A DNA stretch of 5,262 bases, from the NCBI GenBank assembly GCA_021443065.1, contig JABUUR010000202.1:1-5262 (forward strand), in the 5' to 3' direction. The notes beneath the pieces are model-generated. The model was not told the origin of the DNA. It saw only the letters and a list, made by a program, of their open reading frames with translations, and ran no database searches. How positions within the stretch are numbered: position 1 is the stretch's first letter; each line of letters opens with the position of its first letter. The DNA is from Fibrobacter sp. GTDB lineage: Bacteria > Fibrobacterota > Fibrobacteria > Fibrobacterales > Fibrobacteraceae. Of this stretch, positions 5,197 to 5,262 are shown piece after piece. The translations under genes were made by a program, and so were the position numbers.

Positions 5197-5262
5197 CTAA
5201 TCATTCATCATGTGGTTGTAGAACTTGGTGTAGTTGTCCTTGTCCTCGGTCTTGCGGATGGC
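5197..5262 (-). CDS. C-terminal end of an unidentified protein, truncated by window edge
   Basis: The minus strand is open from the right edge and ends at TAG (5197-5199), giving 21 residues that begin AIRKTEDKDNY and end FYNHMMND. The tail is charged and hydrophilic and looks like a soluble protein end. It is supported as coding by a following intrinsic terminator and by codon choice (AAG, GAC, TAC, ACC, AAC) like that of the neighbours. I do not recognise the family. It is convergent with the esterase. Confidence 0.65.
   Translation of the reverse strand, partial: AIRKTEDKDNYTKFYNHMMND

Noticed and set aside
1..5262. tRNA, rRNA, riboswitch, insertion sequence or phage genes
   Set aside because: I saw no tRNA-like cloverleaf, conserved riboswitch core, transposase or terminal inverted repeats in the intergenic stretches, which are all short and accounted for by repeats, promoters and terminators.

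Overview
The window looks like a chromosomal segment of a Gram-negative, fibre-degrading bacterium, most likely Fibrobacter or a close relative. This is inferred from style, not from a database match. The esterase carries a Sec signal peptide, a carboxypeptidase-regulatory-like N-terminus and a Ser4/Pro3 linker of the kind common in Fibrobacter secreted carbohydrate-active enzymes. The efflux adaptor implies an outer membrane. Coding regions have moderate, roughly balanced GC and the main promoter regions are AT-rich.

Layout, left to right. Positions 1-789 (minus) are an aldo/keto reductase cut by the left edge. Positions 790-974 are a short intergenic region filled with five copies of a REP-like GTCATCCCGGG repeat. 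Positions 975-1886 (minus) are a complete cation diffusion facilitator (CDF) metal exporter. Positions 1887-1989 are an AT-rich divergent promoter region. Positions 1990-3315 (plus) are a MacA/HlyD-type periplasmic adaptor with a long Pro/Gly/Lys-rich insertion, ended by a strong intrinsic terminator at 3353-3383. Positions 3384-3557 are an AT-rich leader with repeated TTTACAC motifs and a strong Shine-Dalgarno. Positions 3558-5021 (plus) are a secreted modular CE1-like (feruloyl/acetylxylan esterase or PHB-depolymerase-like) esterase. Positions 5022-5196 hold two hairpins behind the esterase, a bidirectional terminator and a four-copy 7-bp tandem repeat. Positions 5197-5262 (minus) are the last 21 codons of an unidentified gene.

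The genes do not form one pathway. The CDF and reductase genes are co-directional and could share a transcript, although 185 bp of repeats separates them. The adaptor is a single-gene unit with no ABC permease, RND pump or outer-membrane factor beside it, so its partners must lie elsewhere. The esterase is also monocistronic and probably helps remove ester side chains from plant cell-wall polysaccharide.

I see no convincing new multi-gene system. The points most worth a second look are the sorting-domain-like module buried inside the esterase, the REP-like array, the TTTACAC motifs in the esterase leader, the orphan adaptor with its low-complexity insertion, and the heptamer repeat at the right end.
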